The position numbers and the translations under genes were made by a program. A stretch of DNA of 64,000 bases, taken from positions 1-64,000 of the forward strand of contig CANDAE010000003.1 of the NCBI GenBank assembly GCA_947382645.1, read 5' to 3'. The stretch comes from Suilimivivens sp009774465 (GTDB lineage: Bacteria > Bacillota > Clostridia > Lachnospirales > Lachnospiraceae). Shown here piece by piece: positions 42,975 to 51,952 of the stretch (positions are counted from its first letter, which is position 1; the number at the start of each line of letters is the position of its first letter). The notes under the pieces were generated by a model, which made no database searches, was not told the origin of the DNA, and saw only the letters and a program-made list of their open reading frames with translations.

Positions 42975-44354
42975 ATGAGTGGAATAATTAAAATCAGCAA
43001 CTTGAAAAAGACGCTGCGGTATTTAAAGAAAAATGGGATACGCAGTGCGTATTATGCCATGAAGGAAAGGGTGCAGTCAGTAAGGGAGGAGACTTACACT
43101 TATGTGGCGCCGGAAGAGCTTTGTCTTAAGAAGCAGATAGAGGAAGGGAAGAAATTTTCCATAAGGTTCAGCATTCTTGTGCCTGCCTTTGAGACAAAAA
43201 AAGAATATCTTCGGGATATGGTGGACTCTGTTTTAGCTCAAACTTATGGTAATTTTGAACTGATCATAGCGGATGCATCTGCAACAGATCAGGTGGAAAC
43301 TGTTATAAAAGAGTATTCGGACAGGCGGATTATGTACAGAAGGCTCAAGCTGAATGCAGGAATTTCAGCCAATACCAATCAGGCGTTAATGTATGCCACG
43401 GGAGATTATGCCGCATTGCTTGATCATGACGACATCCTTACGCCGGATGCGCTTTTTGAAATGGCAGCCTGTATTGACAGCTGTGAGAAAAAAGACATAC
43501 AATTACAGATGCTGTATTCTGACGAGGATAAATGTGATGAAACTCAGTCACACTATTATGAGGTGAACAAAAAGCCTGATTTCAATCTGGATCTGATTTT
43601 ATCCAACAATTATATCTGCCATTTTCTGGTGATGAAGCGCCAGTTAATGCAGGAGCTCACTTTCAGAAGCGTATGCGACGGGGCACAGGATTATGATCTG
43701 GTGCTGCGGGCAGTGAATGTAATGTTGGGAAAGGACAGACTGCGGACAAGTAAAGTGGAGCTGCCGGTGGCGCACGTGGGAAAGGTTTTGTATCACTGGA
43801 GATGCCATGAAAAGTCCACAGCGGAAAATCCCGCCAGCAAGCAATATGCTTATGATGCAGGAAAAAGAGCATTGGAAGATTTTCTGCGTGCAAGAGGCTG
43901 GAAGGGAACGGTATCTGACTTAAGACATCTTGGATTTTACAGAATCGAATACCAGCCGGATCTTTTATCTAACAGACCGGATACAGCGGTGGTAGGCGGA
44001 AAACTGATCAGTAAAAATAAAATAACAGGTGGTATATATACTGCTGACGGAGAGCCTCTTTATCAGGGACTTCATAAGGAATTCAGTGGTTATATGCACC
44101 GTGCGGTTTTACAGCAGGAAGCAGAACTTATAGACATGCGGTGTATGAAGGTTTCCCATCCTGCAGAAGCGGTTTTGGAGGAATTAATTGGACTGCCCTA
44201 TCTTCCCCACCCGGGAAACGGGCGTTTTGACTGGCGTGACAGTTTAAACAGCGAAGTAAATTATCTGGACTTAAGCCGCCGGTTTTGTGAACGAATAAGG
44301 CAGCTGGGATACAGAATCGTATGGGATCCGGATATGACGGAAAAGGTTGATTGA
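42975..44354 (+). CDS. Glycosyltransferase family 2 protein
   Basis: This 459-residue protein has one complete GT-A domain from FSILVPAFETKKEYL (~65), with LDHDDILTPDALF, and QDYDLVLRAV followed by YHWRCHEKSTA. About 150 C-terminal residues (VVGGKLISKNKITGG; GRFDWRDSLNSEVNYL) look like the end of a second GT2 domain whose catalytic half is missing. ATG 42975 follows GGAGG; the longer reading from 42888 lies in the hairpin leader. It overlaps or abuts the next glycosyltransferase gene, so the two are translated together. Confidence 0.88.
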   Translation: MSGIIKISNLKKTLRYLKKNGIRSAYYAMKERVQSVREETYTYVAPEELCLKKQIEEGKKFSIRFSILVPAFETKKEYLRDMVDSVLAQTYGNFELIIADASATDQVETVIKEYSDRRIMYRRLKLNAGISANTNQALMYATGDYAALLDHDDILTPDALFEMAACIDSCEKKDIQLQMLYSDEDKCDETQSHYYEVNKKPDFNLDLILSNNYICHFLVMKRQLMQELTFRSVCDGAQDYDLVLRAVNVMLGKDRLRTSKVELPVAHVGKVLYHWRCHEKSTAENPASKQYAYDAGKRALEDFLRARGWKGTVSDLRHLGFYRIEYQPDLLSNRPDTAVVGGKLISKNKITGGIYTADGEPLYQGLHKEFSGYMHRAVLQQEAELIDMRCMKVSHPAEAVLEELIGLPYLPHPGNGRFDWRDSLNSEVNYLDLSRRFCERIRQLGYRIVWDPDMTEKVD

Positions 44355-44358
44355 TATT

Positions 44359-45327
44359 ATGGCAAGAACTACTGTGGTGATACCTAATTATCAGGGAATT
44401 AAATACATTGAGGATTGTCTTTCTTACCTTTATCAGGGAACGGTGATTCCGGATGTGATTCTGGTGGACAATAACTCGGGGGACGGAAGCCTTCCTCTGG
44501 TCAAAGAAAAGTTTCCCAAAGTTCAGGTGATAGAGTTTACCACTAATACCGGATTCTGTAAGGCTGTAAATGAAGGAATCAGGGCGGCAGAAACAGAATT
44601 TGTGCTGCTTTTAAACAATGATACAGTGGTGCATCAGGATATGGTAAAGGAGCTTGAGGCTTCTCTTGACAGATACCCCAAAGCATTTTCCTGCGGCGCA
44701 AAGATGATCTGCCTTCATGAAAAAAACAAATTGGATGGGGCCGGAGACTTTTACTGCGCTCTTGGATGGGGATTTGCCCGGGGAAAGGGGAAGCCTGCGG
44801 AAGCTTTTGACCGGCCGGCAAGGATTTTTTCCGCCTGTGCGGGGGCGGCCATCTACAGACGGGAAGTTTTTGAAAAAATTGGATATTTTGATGAAAACCA
44901 TTATGCTTATTTGGAAGATATTGATATTGGGTATCGGGCCAATATTTATGGATATCATAATAGATACCAGCCGCAGGCAAAGGTTTTTCATGCGGGAAGC
45001 GCGGCAAGCGGCTCTAAATATAACACTTTTAAAGTAAAGCAGTCTGCAAGAAATAACGTATATTTGATTTATAAAAACATGCCTTTTTTACAGATTTTAG
45101 TTAACCTTCCATTTTTGGCAGCCGGTTTTTTAATCAAATACCTGTTTTTTTTAAAAAAGGGAATGGGCGGCGATTACTGCAGGGCTTTTAAAGAGGGATT
45201 TGCTCTTTGCAAAACCAGTCAGGGAAAGAAAAATAAGGTAAAATTTTCTCCGAAGAATCTGAAAAACTATTTTTGGATACAAATACAATTGTGGTTTAAC
45301 ATGGTAAGACGAATTTGTGACTTTTAA
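44359..45327 (+). CDS. Glycosyltransferase family 2, rhamnosyltransferase-like, with C-terminal membrane segment
   Basis: This 322-residue protein has GT-A motifs TVVIPNYQGIKYIEDCL at the start, LVDNNSGDGSL, LLLNNDTVVH and DENHYAYLEDIDIGYRA, the pattern of WbbL-like rhamnosyltransferases. A hydrophobic stretch at ~243-265 suggests membrane contact with a lipid-linked acceptor. ATG 44359 lies four bases after the stop of the preceding gene; a TTG at 44347 is an alternative start. If it is a rhamnosyltransferase it would use the dTDP-sugar from rfbB/A/C, which is inference. Confidence 0.88.
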   Translation: MARTTVVIPNYQGIKYIEDCLSYLYQGTVIPDVILVDNNSGDGSLPLVKEKFPKVQVIEFTTNTGFCKAVNEGIRAAETEFVLLLNNDTVVHQDMVKELEASLDRYPKAFSCGAKMICLHEKNKLDGAGDFYCALGWGFARGKGKPAEAFDRPARIFSACAGAAIYRREVFEKIGYFDENHYAYLEDIDIGYRANIYGYHNRYQPQAKVFHAGSAASGSKYNTFKVKQSARNNVYLIYKNMPFLQILVNLPFLAAGFLIKYLFFLKKGMGGDYCRAFKEGFALCKTSQGKKNKVKFSPKNLKNYFWIQIQLWFNMVRRICDF

Positions 45328-45337
45328 GTTAATGTTA

Positions 45338-45366
45338 TTGTACTTTTTGTAATAATATTGTAAAAT
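45338..45366 (+). promoter_or_regulatory. Promoter of the sugar-phosphate transferase gene
   Basis: TTGTAC (45338-45343), a 17-base spacer and TAAAAT (45361-45366) lie 22 bases before the start codon, leaving a very short leader. Confidence 0.55.
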
Positions 45367-45388
45367 ATTTGCAAGAAGGTAGCAGGAT

Positions 45389-46798
45389 ATGATTAAGGAC
45401 AATCAAAAGTATTTTAATAGACTGCACTTGCTGGTGGATGCTGTTGTAGTGGCGATCTCCTATCTGCTTGCCTGGTATTTAAAGTTTTGTACGATCCTTG
45501 CGGATACGGAGCCTGGCGCAGGTGCGCTTGATATGGGGACCTATTTTGGATTCCTCTATTTTCTTGTGCCCGAATATATCATATTGTACTACTTTTTTCA
45601 CCTTTATGCGCCGAAGCGGGCTACCAGGCGTAAATATGAGATTTCCGGTATTCTCAAGGCCAATACCGTGGGAATTGTTATTTTTATCGTGTTCCTTTAT
45701 ATGATTAAGCAGCCGGATTTCTCCCGTACCATGATGGGCGCCTTTTATGTAATTAACATTGCATTTACCACCATCTGCCGGACTATGATACGCAACATGC
45801 TGCTGTATTTCCGGAAAAAGGGGTATAACTTGAAATATATCCTTCTGGTGGGATATTCAAGGGCAGCGGAGGAATATATTACCAGAATTAATGCAAATCC
45901 CCAGTGGGGTTATGTGGTTCGGGGAATTTTGGATGACCGGATCCCCAGCGGCACCCTTTATAAGGGCGTAAAGGTGGTTGGCAGAATTGAAAATATCAGA
46001 TATATTCTTCCAGAAAACAAGCTGGATGAAATTGCGATTACACTGGCTCTTAAGGACTATGACCATCTGGAGGCAATCGTTGATCTTTGTGAAAAGTCAG
46101 GAGTGCATACAAAATTTATTCCCGATTATAATTCACTGGTACCCAGCCATCCTTATACGGAAGATCTGATGGGGCTGCCGGTAATCAATATCCGGTATGT
46201 GCCTTTGACCAATACATTAAACTGGATTTTAAAGCGGGCGGTGGATATCATTGGAGCAGTTGCAGGAATTGTGATTTCTTCACCCATTATGCTGCTTGCA
46301 GCATTGGCAGTGCGGCTTACAAGCCGTGGACCGGTAATTTTCAAGCAGGAAAGAGTGGGGCTTCACAATAAAACCTTTAAAATGTACAAGTTCCGGACGA
46401 TGGCAATGCAGAAGCCTTCTGCAGAACAGAAAGCATGGACGGTCAAGGATGATCCCAGAGTTACCGGCGTTGGAAAGTTTTTAAGGCGCACCAGTTTAGA
46501 TGAACTTCCTCAATTATTTAATATTTTAATTGGAGAAATGTCGCTGGTAGGGCCAAGGCCGGAGCGGCCTCAGTTTGTGGAGCAGTTTAAGGAAGAAATT
46601 CCCCGTTATATGATAAAGCATCAGGTAAGGCCGGGACTTACCGGATGGGCGCAGATCAATGGCTATAGAGGAGATACTTCCATTCGAAAAAGAATTGAAT
46701 ACGATTTGTTTTATATTGAAAACTGGACCATGTCAATGGATTTTAAAATTATGTTTCTCACGATATTTAAAGGGTTTATTAATAAAAATGCCTATTAG
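45389..46798 (+). CDS. Polyprenyl-phosphate glycosyl-1-phosphate transferase (initiating enzyme)
   Basis: This 469-residue membrane protein has four N-terminal membrane segments, a CoA-binding-like middle domain (YILLVGYSRAAEEYI) and a C-terminal sugar transferase domain. Motifs in that domain are KRAVDIIGAVAGIVISSP, KMYKFRTM, LRRTSLDELPQLFNIL and MSLVGPRPE, diagnostic of WbaP/WcaJ-type enzymes. It starts glycan assembly by moving a sugar-1-phosphate onto undecaprenyl phosphate. Its place among glycosyltransferases and before an LCP ligase supports a wall-attached polymer. Confidence 0.94.
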   Translation: MIKDNQKYFNRLHLLVDAVVVAISYLLAWYLKFCTILADTEPGAGALDMGTYFGFLYFLVPEYIILYYFFHLYAPKRATRRKYEISGILKANTVGIVIFIVFLYMIKQPDFSRTMMGAFYVINIAFTTICRTMIRNMLLYFRKKGYNLKYILLVGYSRAAEEYITRINANPQWGYVVRGILDDRIPSGTLYKGVKVVGRIENIRYILPENKLDEIAITLALKDYDHLEAIVDLCEKSGVHTKFIPDYNSLVPSHPYTEDLMGLPVINIRYVPLTNTLNWILKRAVDIIGAVAGIVISSPIMLLAALAVRLTSRGPVIFKQERVGLHNKTFKMYKFRTMAMQKPSAEQKAWTVKDDPRVTGVGKFLRRTSLDELPQLFNILIGEMSLVGPRPERPQFVEQFKEEIPRYMIKHQVRPGLTGWAQINGYRGDTSIRKRIEYDLFYIENWTMSMDFKIMFLTIFKGFINKNAY

Positions 46799-46841
46799 GG
46801 GATACACTACATTTATTAAGGTTCCATAAAATATGCGGCGG

Positions 46842-46910
46842 AGGGCTTGCCTAACAGGTTGTTTTGTGCGAAAATAATATTCTGTGAGAACTCACGGAGG
46901 ATAAAGCCCT
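46842..46910 (+). promoter_or_regulatory. Stem-loop leader before the LCP gene
   Basis: AGGGCTT (46842-46848) pairs with AAGCCCT (46904-46910), enclosing a CCT/AGG mini-hairpin and GTGA/TCAC. An AAAATRTGCGGC-like sequence occurs on both sides. It matches no riboswitch class that I recognise. Confidence 0.4.
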
Positions 46911-46988
46911 GCAGTTTTAACATAAATGGTGAGGCGTAAAATGCGGCATCCTTTGGTTAATGAAGTAAATTAAGGGAGAGATGAAGAT

Positions 46989-48131
46989 ATGGCAACAAAA
47001 AAACCAGTTAAGAAAAAAACGGTAACACATGAGGAACCCATAAAGAAAAAGAAGAAAAAAGTTCCTGCTTCCGCAAAGGAAAAAGCAAGGAAGAAACGGA
47101 CAAAGATATTTCTTTTTATCATAGAAATATTTATTTTAATTATCATGGGAGTTGTTCTTTACGGTGTCCTTAAGGTAGAAAAGGTGGGAAAGGTTGATCT
47201 GCCCAAGGAAGATATTGTGATTAACCCCGAGGTGGAGGAAAAAATCGAGACCACTATGAGAGGGTACCGGAATATAGCGCTGTTTGGCGTGGACTCTACA
47301 ACCGGAGCGCTCACCAAGAACACACGAAGCGACACGATTATGATTGCATCCATTAATCTGGATACCGGCGAATGCAGGCTGGTCAGCGTATATCGTGATA
47401 CTTACCTGAATTTAAGTAATGATTCTTATAATAAATGTAATGCGGCATATGCAAAGGGCGGCCCCATGCAGGCAATCAATATGCTGAATATGAATCTGGA
47501 TCTGAATATTACTGACTTTGTGACGGTAGGATTTGCAGGGTTAAGCGATACCATTGATGCATTGGGCGGTATTATGATTGATGTGGATGAGGCAGAGTTA
47601 AAACATATCAATAACTATCAGATCTGTATGGCGGAGGACTTAAAGAGAAGCTATACCCCGGTTACAAGCACCGGATACCAGTTGTTAGACGGTCTTCAGG
47701 CAACTGCATACTGTCGTATCCGTTATACGGCAGGAGATGACTTTAAGCGTGCAGAACGCCAGAGAGAAGTGTTGATGGCCATTGCAGAAAAGGCAAAAAC
47801 AGCATCACCTTCCACATTAAATTCTGTGGCAAATGCAATATTTGATGAAGAGGAAATTTACACATCATTAGATGTTACGGAAATACTTGAACTGCTTGGC
47901 GAGATCACCAGATATGAAATTGTGGATCAGGCAGGATTCCCAGCAGACAATATGCGCACAACGGGAACCATTGGTTCAAAGGGAAGCTGTGTCGTACCCC
48001 TTTCTTTAGCTGATAATGTACAGTGGCTGCATGAATTCCTCTTTAAGGATGAAGCTTATACTCCTTCTGATGCAGTTTTAGAGTACAGTGAAAAAGTAAG
48101 ATCTGATACAAGCGGATATCTTAATAAATAA
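46989..48131 (+). CDS. LytR-CpsA-Psr (LCP) family wall glycopolymer ligase
   Basis: This 380-residue protein has a Lys-rich cytoplasmic tail (1-38), one membrane segment (~39-60) and an extracellular LCP domain: NIALFGVDSTTGALTKNTRSDTIM, CRLVSVYRDTYL (Arg contacts to pyrophosphate) and LDGLQATAYCRIRYTAGDDFKRAERQ. LCP enzymes move glycan from undecaprenyl pyrophosphate to peptidoglycan. The preceding gene makes the matching lipid-linked primer, so this is probably the last step for the encoded polymer. The start is ATG 46989 after AAGGGAGAG. Confidence 0.93.
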   Translation: MATKKPVKKKTVTHEEPIKKKKKKVPASAKEKARKKRTKIFLFIIEIFILIIMGVVLYGVLKVEKVGKVDLPKEDIVINPEVEEKIETTMRGYRNIALFGVDSTTGALTKNTRSDTIMIASINLDTGECRLVSVYRDTYLNLSNDSYNKCNAAYAKGGPMQAINMLNMNLDLNITDFVTVGFAGLSDTIDALGGIMIDVDEAELKHINNYQICMAEDLKRSYTPVTSTGYQLLDGLQATAYCRIRYTAGDDFKRAERQREVLMAIAEKAKTASPSTLNSVANAIFDEEEIYTSLDVTEILELLGEITRYEIVDQAGFPADNMRTTGTIGSKGSCVVPLSLADNVQWLHEFLFKDEAYTPSDAVLEYSEKVRSDTSGYLNK

Positions 48132-48162
48132 AATCTGATGCAGTAATGACACAGAGGATAAA

Positions 48163-48188
48163 GGGCCGGCATATAAGCCGGCTCTTTT
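48163..48188 (+). terminator. Terminator after the LCP gene
   Basis: GGGCCGGC pairs with GCCGGCTC around ATATAA and is followed by TTTT. A second weak stem with a T-run (GGATGAC...GTCAT then TTTTTT) lies at 48222-48252, just before the next ribosome site. Confidence 0.8.
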
Positions 48189-48261
48189 CACATAGGGATG
48201 GAGCACAAAGTGGTTTCATAAGGATGACTGGCAAATCCTGTCATGCTTTTTTGGAGAAAAA

Positions 48262-49191
48262 ATGTTTGAAGTAGATGTAATCATTCCGGTTTATAAGCCG
48301 GCGGAAAAATTCATAAAGCTTTTGGAGCAGCTAAAAAAACAGAGTATTCCAATCCAGAATATTATTTTGATTAACACGGAAAAGAAATATTTTGATGAGC
48401 TGATCGATGGAACGGACTTTTGGAAAAAATATGACAATGTGCAGGTAAAGCATATATCAAAAGAAGAATTTGATCATGGAAAAACAAGAAATTACGGGGT
48501 ATCTCTGTCAAAAGCCCCTTATTTTATCATGATGACAGATGATGCAGTGCCTGTGGATGAAGAGCTGGTAAAAGAGCTTTTGAAGCCTTTTGAAGATGAA
48601 GAAGTGGGAATGAGTTATGCCAGGCAGCTTCCCGGAAAGGACAGTGATCCGATTGAAAGATTTACCCGTGCATTTAACTATCCGGATACGCCTTTGGAAA
48701 AGTCCCGGAAAGATTTGGAACACATGGGAATTAAGACATTTTTTGCATCGGATGTATGTGCGGCATATAGAAGGGAAACCTTCGACCGGCTGGGGGGATT
48801 TATTAATCATGCAATTTTTAATGAAGACATGATTTACGCAAGGAAGCTGATTGACGCCGGATATAAGATTTTTTACGCGGCCGGGGGCAGAGTGGAACAT
48901 TTTCACAGTTACAATGGAAGAGGGCAGTTTAAAAGAAACTTTGATATGGGAGTATCCCATGCAGATCATCCGGAAGTATTTTCCGGACTGTCTACAGAGT
49001 CTGAAGGGATTCGGCTGGTGAAAAAGACTTGTAGTTATCTTTGTAAAATGGGAAAGCCTTATTTGATTGTAAAACTTTTTTGGCTAAGCGGATGCAAATA
49101 CTTGGGATATTTTTGGGGAAAAAGATATAAACATCTTCCAGAGAAGTGGAGGAAACTCTTTTCCATGAATAAAAATTATTGGGATAAATAA
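48262..49191 (+). CDS. Glycosyltransferase family 2 (rhamnosyltransferase-like)
   Basis: This 309-residue cytoplasmic GT-A protein has VDVIIPVYKPAEKFI at the N-terminus, then HISKEEFDHGKTRNYGVSL, a motif typical of RfbF/RgpF-like rhamnosyltransferases, and MMTDDAVPVDEELV with the D-D-A metal site. YRRETFDRLGGF and FNEDMIYARKLIDAGY complete the acceptor side. It stands apart from the other glycosyltransferase genes, after two stem-loops, and has GGAGAAAAA just before ATG 48262. It probably extends the same glycan; linkage and sugar are unknown. Confidence 0.88.
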   Translation: MFEVDVIIPVYKPAEKFIKLLEQLKKQSIPIQNIILINTEKKYFDELIDGTDFWKKYDNVQVKHISKEEFDHGKTRNYGVSLSKAPYFIMMTDDAVPVDEELVKELLKPFEDEEVGMSYARQLPGKDSDPIERFTRAFNYPDTPLEKSRKDLEHMGIKTFFASDVCAAYRRETFDRLGGFINHAIFNEDMIYARKLIDAGYKIFYAAGGRVEHFHSYNGRGQFKRNFDMGVSHADHPEVFSGLSTESEGIRLVKKTCSYLCKMGKPYLIVKLFWLSGCKYLGYFWGKRYKHLPEKWRKLFSMNKNYWDK

Positions 49192-49313
49192 CAATTTTAT
49201 CAAACTTTCATCACAAATTATACACAATTAACAGATATACTGATAGCAACAAACAACATAAATACAGAATGAAATCATTTTTATGTATGTGAGGAAAGGA
49301 ACAGGTGATTGTG

Positions 49314-50705
49314 ATGTATGAAAATAATTATCCAAATCATGAAAATACTTATTATTATGAAAACAGCAGTAATTACAGCAGTGTAAACGCCGGTTCGGAA
49401 AATAATGGAAAATCCGGCAAAAAACAAAAAAATAATTCAGGTTTTGGAAAGAAAATTATGATAGGAATCTGCTGCGGCTTAAGCTTTGGCATTTTTGCCG
49501 GGCTTGGCTTTCAGGCAGTTACTACAGCAACAGATCTGATGAAGGATAAAATGGAAATTTCTCAGGAGAAAGAGATTGAGGCAGAAATTGAGAAGGACGC
49601 TAAAGAGGTGGAAAATGCGGAGCAGACAAAAGAAGAGCTGAAAAGTACCGAAGAAATATCCGGAACTCAGCTGGTGGCGACTGCAGTTACGGATGTGTCA
49701 GGGGTAGTTAAGGCAGTTATGCCGGCAGTTGTCTCTGTGAACAATAAATACGTAGAGAAATTGTCATTTTGGGGACAGGAATTCAGTCAGGAAGCTGTGG
49801 GCTCCGGCTCCGGCATTATAGCAGGAAAAAATGAAACAGAGCTTTTAGTGGTTACCAATTATCATGTGATTGATTCGGCAGAGGAGCTGACGGTTCAATT
49901 TGCAGATGGCGAACTGGTGCAGGCGCAGGTAAAAGGCTTTGATGAGGATAAGGATCTGGCAGTAATTGTGGTGCCTTTAAGTGAAATTAAAAGCGAGACA
50001 ATGGATGCAATTGCAATTGCAAAGTTGGGAAGCTCTGACGATCTCACGGTAGGGGAACCGGTGATTGCTATTGGAAATGCGTTAGGCTATGGGCAGGCAG
50101 TTACCACAGGCGTGGTCAGTGCGCTTAACAGGGCGATTGCATCTTCGGGAGAAGTTTCTTTTCAGGCACAGGATAAGGAAATCAATACCTTTATCCAGAC
50201 AGACGCCGCGATTAATCCTGGTAATTCAGGAGGGCCCCTTCTTAACATTCACGGGGAAGTAATCGGCATCAACTCAAATAAGATTGCCGTATCTACTGTA
50301 GAGGGCATGGGATATGCCATTCCAATTTCAGATGTACATGAGATCATTGAAGATCTGATGAGCAAGCAGACACGTCTTAAAGTGGCGGAGGATAAGCAGG
50401 GATACCTTGGAATTACAGGTGTAAATGTGGTAGCGGAATATGTGGAGCTTTATGACGCACCGGAAGGCGTATATGTTTCATCGGTAATGGAAGGAAGCGG
50501 TGCAGACGAAGCGGGGCTTGTCAGGGGTGATGTTATTACAGCCATTAATGGGGAAGAGGTTTCTTCTATGGATGAGCTTAAGGAAGAACTCAGCTATTAC
50601 GAAGCAGGAACAGTTATAGAGGTAACGATTATGCAGGGAAGTCCCACCGGATATCAGGCGAAAATTGTAGAAGTCAAGCTGGGACGTCAAAGCAGCTCAC
50701 GATAA
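49314..50705 (+). CDS. HtrA-like membrane-anchored serine protease with PDZ domain
   Basis: This 463-residue protein has an Asn/Tyr/Ser-rich cytoplasmic tail (1-45), one membrane segment (~48-68) and a coiled, charged linker. A trypsin-like domain carries H184 (TNYHVID), D214 (DKDLAVIVV) and S305 (NPGNSGGPLLN), and a PDZ domain lies at ~365-460. It degrades or refolds damaged exported proteins at the cell surface. ATG 49314 has AGGTG about six bases upstream; GTG 49305 is a possible earlier start. A PrcB-like lipoprotein gene follows and may be functionally linked. Confidence 0.92.
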   Translation: MYENNYPNHENTYYYENSSNYSSVNAGSENNGKSGKKQKNNSGFGKKIMIGICCGLSFGIFAGLGFQAVTTATDLMKDKMEISQEKEIEAEIEKDAKEVENAEQTKEELKSTEEISGTQLVATAVTDVSGVVKAVMPAVVSVNNKYVEKLSFWGQEFSQEAVGSGSGIIAGKNETELLVVTNYHVIDSAEELTVQFADGELVQAQVKGFDEDKDLAVIVVPLSEIKSETMDAIAIAKLGSSDDLTVGEPVIAIGNALGYGQAVTTGVVSALNRAIASSGEVSFQAQDKEINTFIQTDAAINPGNSGGPLLNIHGEVIGINSNKIAVSTVEGMGYAIPISDVHEIIEDLMSKQTRLKVAEDKQGYLGITGVNVVAEYVELYDAPEGVYVSSVMEGSGADEAGLVRGDVITAINGEEVSSMDELKEELSYYEAGTVIEVTIMQGSPTGYQAKIVEVKLGRQSSSR

Positions 50706-50785
50706 AATAGTATAGATTTTTGGCATTCTTTTTTCCACCCACTCATAAAATTAGTAAAAAGATACTATAAATTTATGGTGGATGG

Positions 50786-51226
50786 ATGAAGGATAAGGGC
50801 TTACGTCTTGTAAAATATGGCTTTTGCATCCTTGGAATGATAATGCTTTTCTTTCTTACAGGATGCGCAAAGGAGGAAAAAGATCTTCTTGAAAAGATAA
50901 AGGATCTGGAGTTTACGGTTCTGGCGGAGGATAACATTCCGGAAGAATTAAAAAAGATCATTGAGGAAAAAAGGGAAAATACCTTTAAGGTCACATATCA
51001 GGACAATGGATTTCTATATATCTGTATTGGCTATGGAGAACAGGTAAGCGGCGGATACAGCATTACGGTCAATGATCTTTATTTAACGGAAAATGCGATT
51101 TATGTGGATACCACACTGCTAGGGCCGGATCCGGCGGAAAGCGCAGGAATCAAAAAAAATACACCATCTTATCCCTATATTGTCCTTAAGACGGAATTTG
51201 TGGATAAACCGGTGATATTTAACTGA
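50786..51226 (+). CDS. Lipoprotein with PrcB-like C-terminal domain
   Basis: This 146-residue exported lipoprotein has an N-terminal signal with lipobox FLTGC near residues 22-26. A beta-rich domain (FKVTYQDNGFLYICIGYGEQ; GGYSITVNDLYLTENAIYVD) resembles the PrcB C-terminal domain found in protease-complex partners. Treponema PrcB helps form and activate the dentilisin protease. Here the adjacent upstream gene is an HtrA protease, so an accessory role is plausible but unproven. ATG 50786 follows GGTGGATGG and is weakly spaced. A terminator closes the gene at 51254. Confidence 0.78.
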   Translation: MKDKGLRLVKYGFCILGMIMLFFLTGCAKEEKDLLEKIKDLEFTVLAEDNIPEELKKIIEEKRENTFKVTYQDNGFLYICIGYGEQVSGGYSITVNDLYLTENAIYVDTTLLGPDPAESAGIKKNTPSYPYIVLKTEFVDKPVIFN

Positions 51227-51253
51227 CAAAGAATTGAAAATGGAAAGATGAGG

Positions 51254-51292
51254 TGCCCCGAATGGCTGTGGATGGCTGTTCGGGGTATTTTT
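51254..51292 (+). terminator. Terminator after the PrcB-like gene
   Basis: TGCCCCGAA (51254-51262) pairs with TTCGGGGTA (51279-51287) and is followed by TTTTTC. Confidence 0.85.
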
Positions 51293-51369
51293 CTGACAGC
51301 TTGAACATAAGAATGGTTCACGGGCAGCGGAGTGGGGCGAGGATAGAGTTCCAATTCTTCGTCGCCAAG

Positions 51370-51678
51370 TTAGTTATTAAAAAAAATGCCATAATTTTGT
51401 CTGTCGTCAATGATATATTCGATTTTTACACATTTTTCCTCTTCCTTAACCTGAAATACAAGCCATAAATGGGGCCAGAAAGTAATCAAACGGTATTTGG
51501 AAGGGATATATTTCAATCTGGCACATCCGATCAGCGGAGTGGATTCAAGATAACCGACTTTCTCATCAAAAGCATCCAGAAGCCGGAGTGCGCATTCCAT
51601 ACCGTTGTCTGTAGCACAGCGGAAACTGTACTCTTCCAGTACGGAATTGGCTGAAGGGGAAATATCAACTTTATACAT
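51370..51678 (-). CDS. RelE/ParE-type toxin of a type II toxin-antitoxin pair
   Basis: This 102-residue protein starts KVDISPSANSVLEEY and ends with the beta-strands YRLITFWPHLWLVFQV and VKIEYIIDDRQNYG, the typical RelE/ParE plasmid-stabilisation fold. Such toxins cleave mRNA in the ribosome or poison gyrase, and the type is not decidable here. Unlike the remnants near 9459 and 58560 it is full length. Its start overlaps the antitoxin end by eight bases, so the antitoxin is translated first, as expected. Confidence 0.85.
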   Translation of the reverse strand: MYKVDISPSANSVLEEYSFRCATDNGMECALRLLDAFDEKVGYLESTPLIGCARLKYIPSKYRLITFWPHLWLVFQVKEEEKCVKIEYIIDDRQNYGIFFNN

Positions 51679-51952
51679 TGGAATGCTCCTTTAACAGTGA
51701 ACGGAGACTGGAGGATGCTGTCCGGGCGGAAATGTCCGGTATGCCTGCCTTTCTCAGTTCCTCAATTTCTACCAGTTTCTCCCGTAACTCCAATTGTTTT
51801 TCCCGCTGGTCATATACGGCAATATCCATGACAACCAGATCACCTTCCCCATTTTTGGTCAGAAAAACAGGTTCTCCGGTTTCTTTGCAAAGATTCGCAA
51901 TTTCGGTGTAGTTTTGGCGGATAGCGGCAGATGGTTTAATTAATGTCTGCAT
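51671..51952 (-). CDS. Phd/YefM-type antitoxin
   Basis: This 93-residue protein has the N-terminal Phd/YefM DNA-binding fold (LIKPSAAIRQNYTEIANLCKETGEPVFLTKNG) and a charged C-terminal helix region that would neutralise the toxin. Minus-strand ATG 51952 has AAAGGAG five bases upstream; the ATG at 51967 sits upstream of that ribosome site and is not used. It precedes and overlaps the RelE-type toxin gene and should repress its own promoter, whose likely -10 TATAAT lies at about 51977-51989 on the minus strand. Confidence 0.87.
   Translation of the reverse strand: MQTLIKPSAAIRQNYTEIANLCKETGEPVFLTKNGEGDLVVMDIAVYDQREKQLELREKLVEIEELRKAGIPDISARTASSSLRSLLKEHSNV

Noticed and set aside
40901..42975. 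CRISPR array from repeated short hairpins in the intergenic regions
   Set aside because: The repeats are few, of different length and sequence, without regular spacing or cas genes in the window.
46820..46960. Riboswitch upstream of the LCP gene
   Set aside because: Stems exist, but I could not match the sequence to c-di-GMP, c-di-AMP, purine, THF, ZTP, guanidine or fluoride consensus features, so it is listed only as a leader stem-loop.
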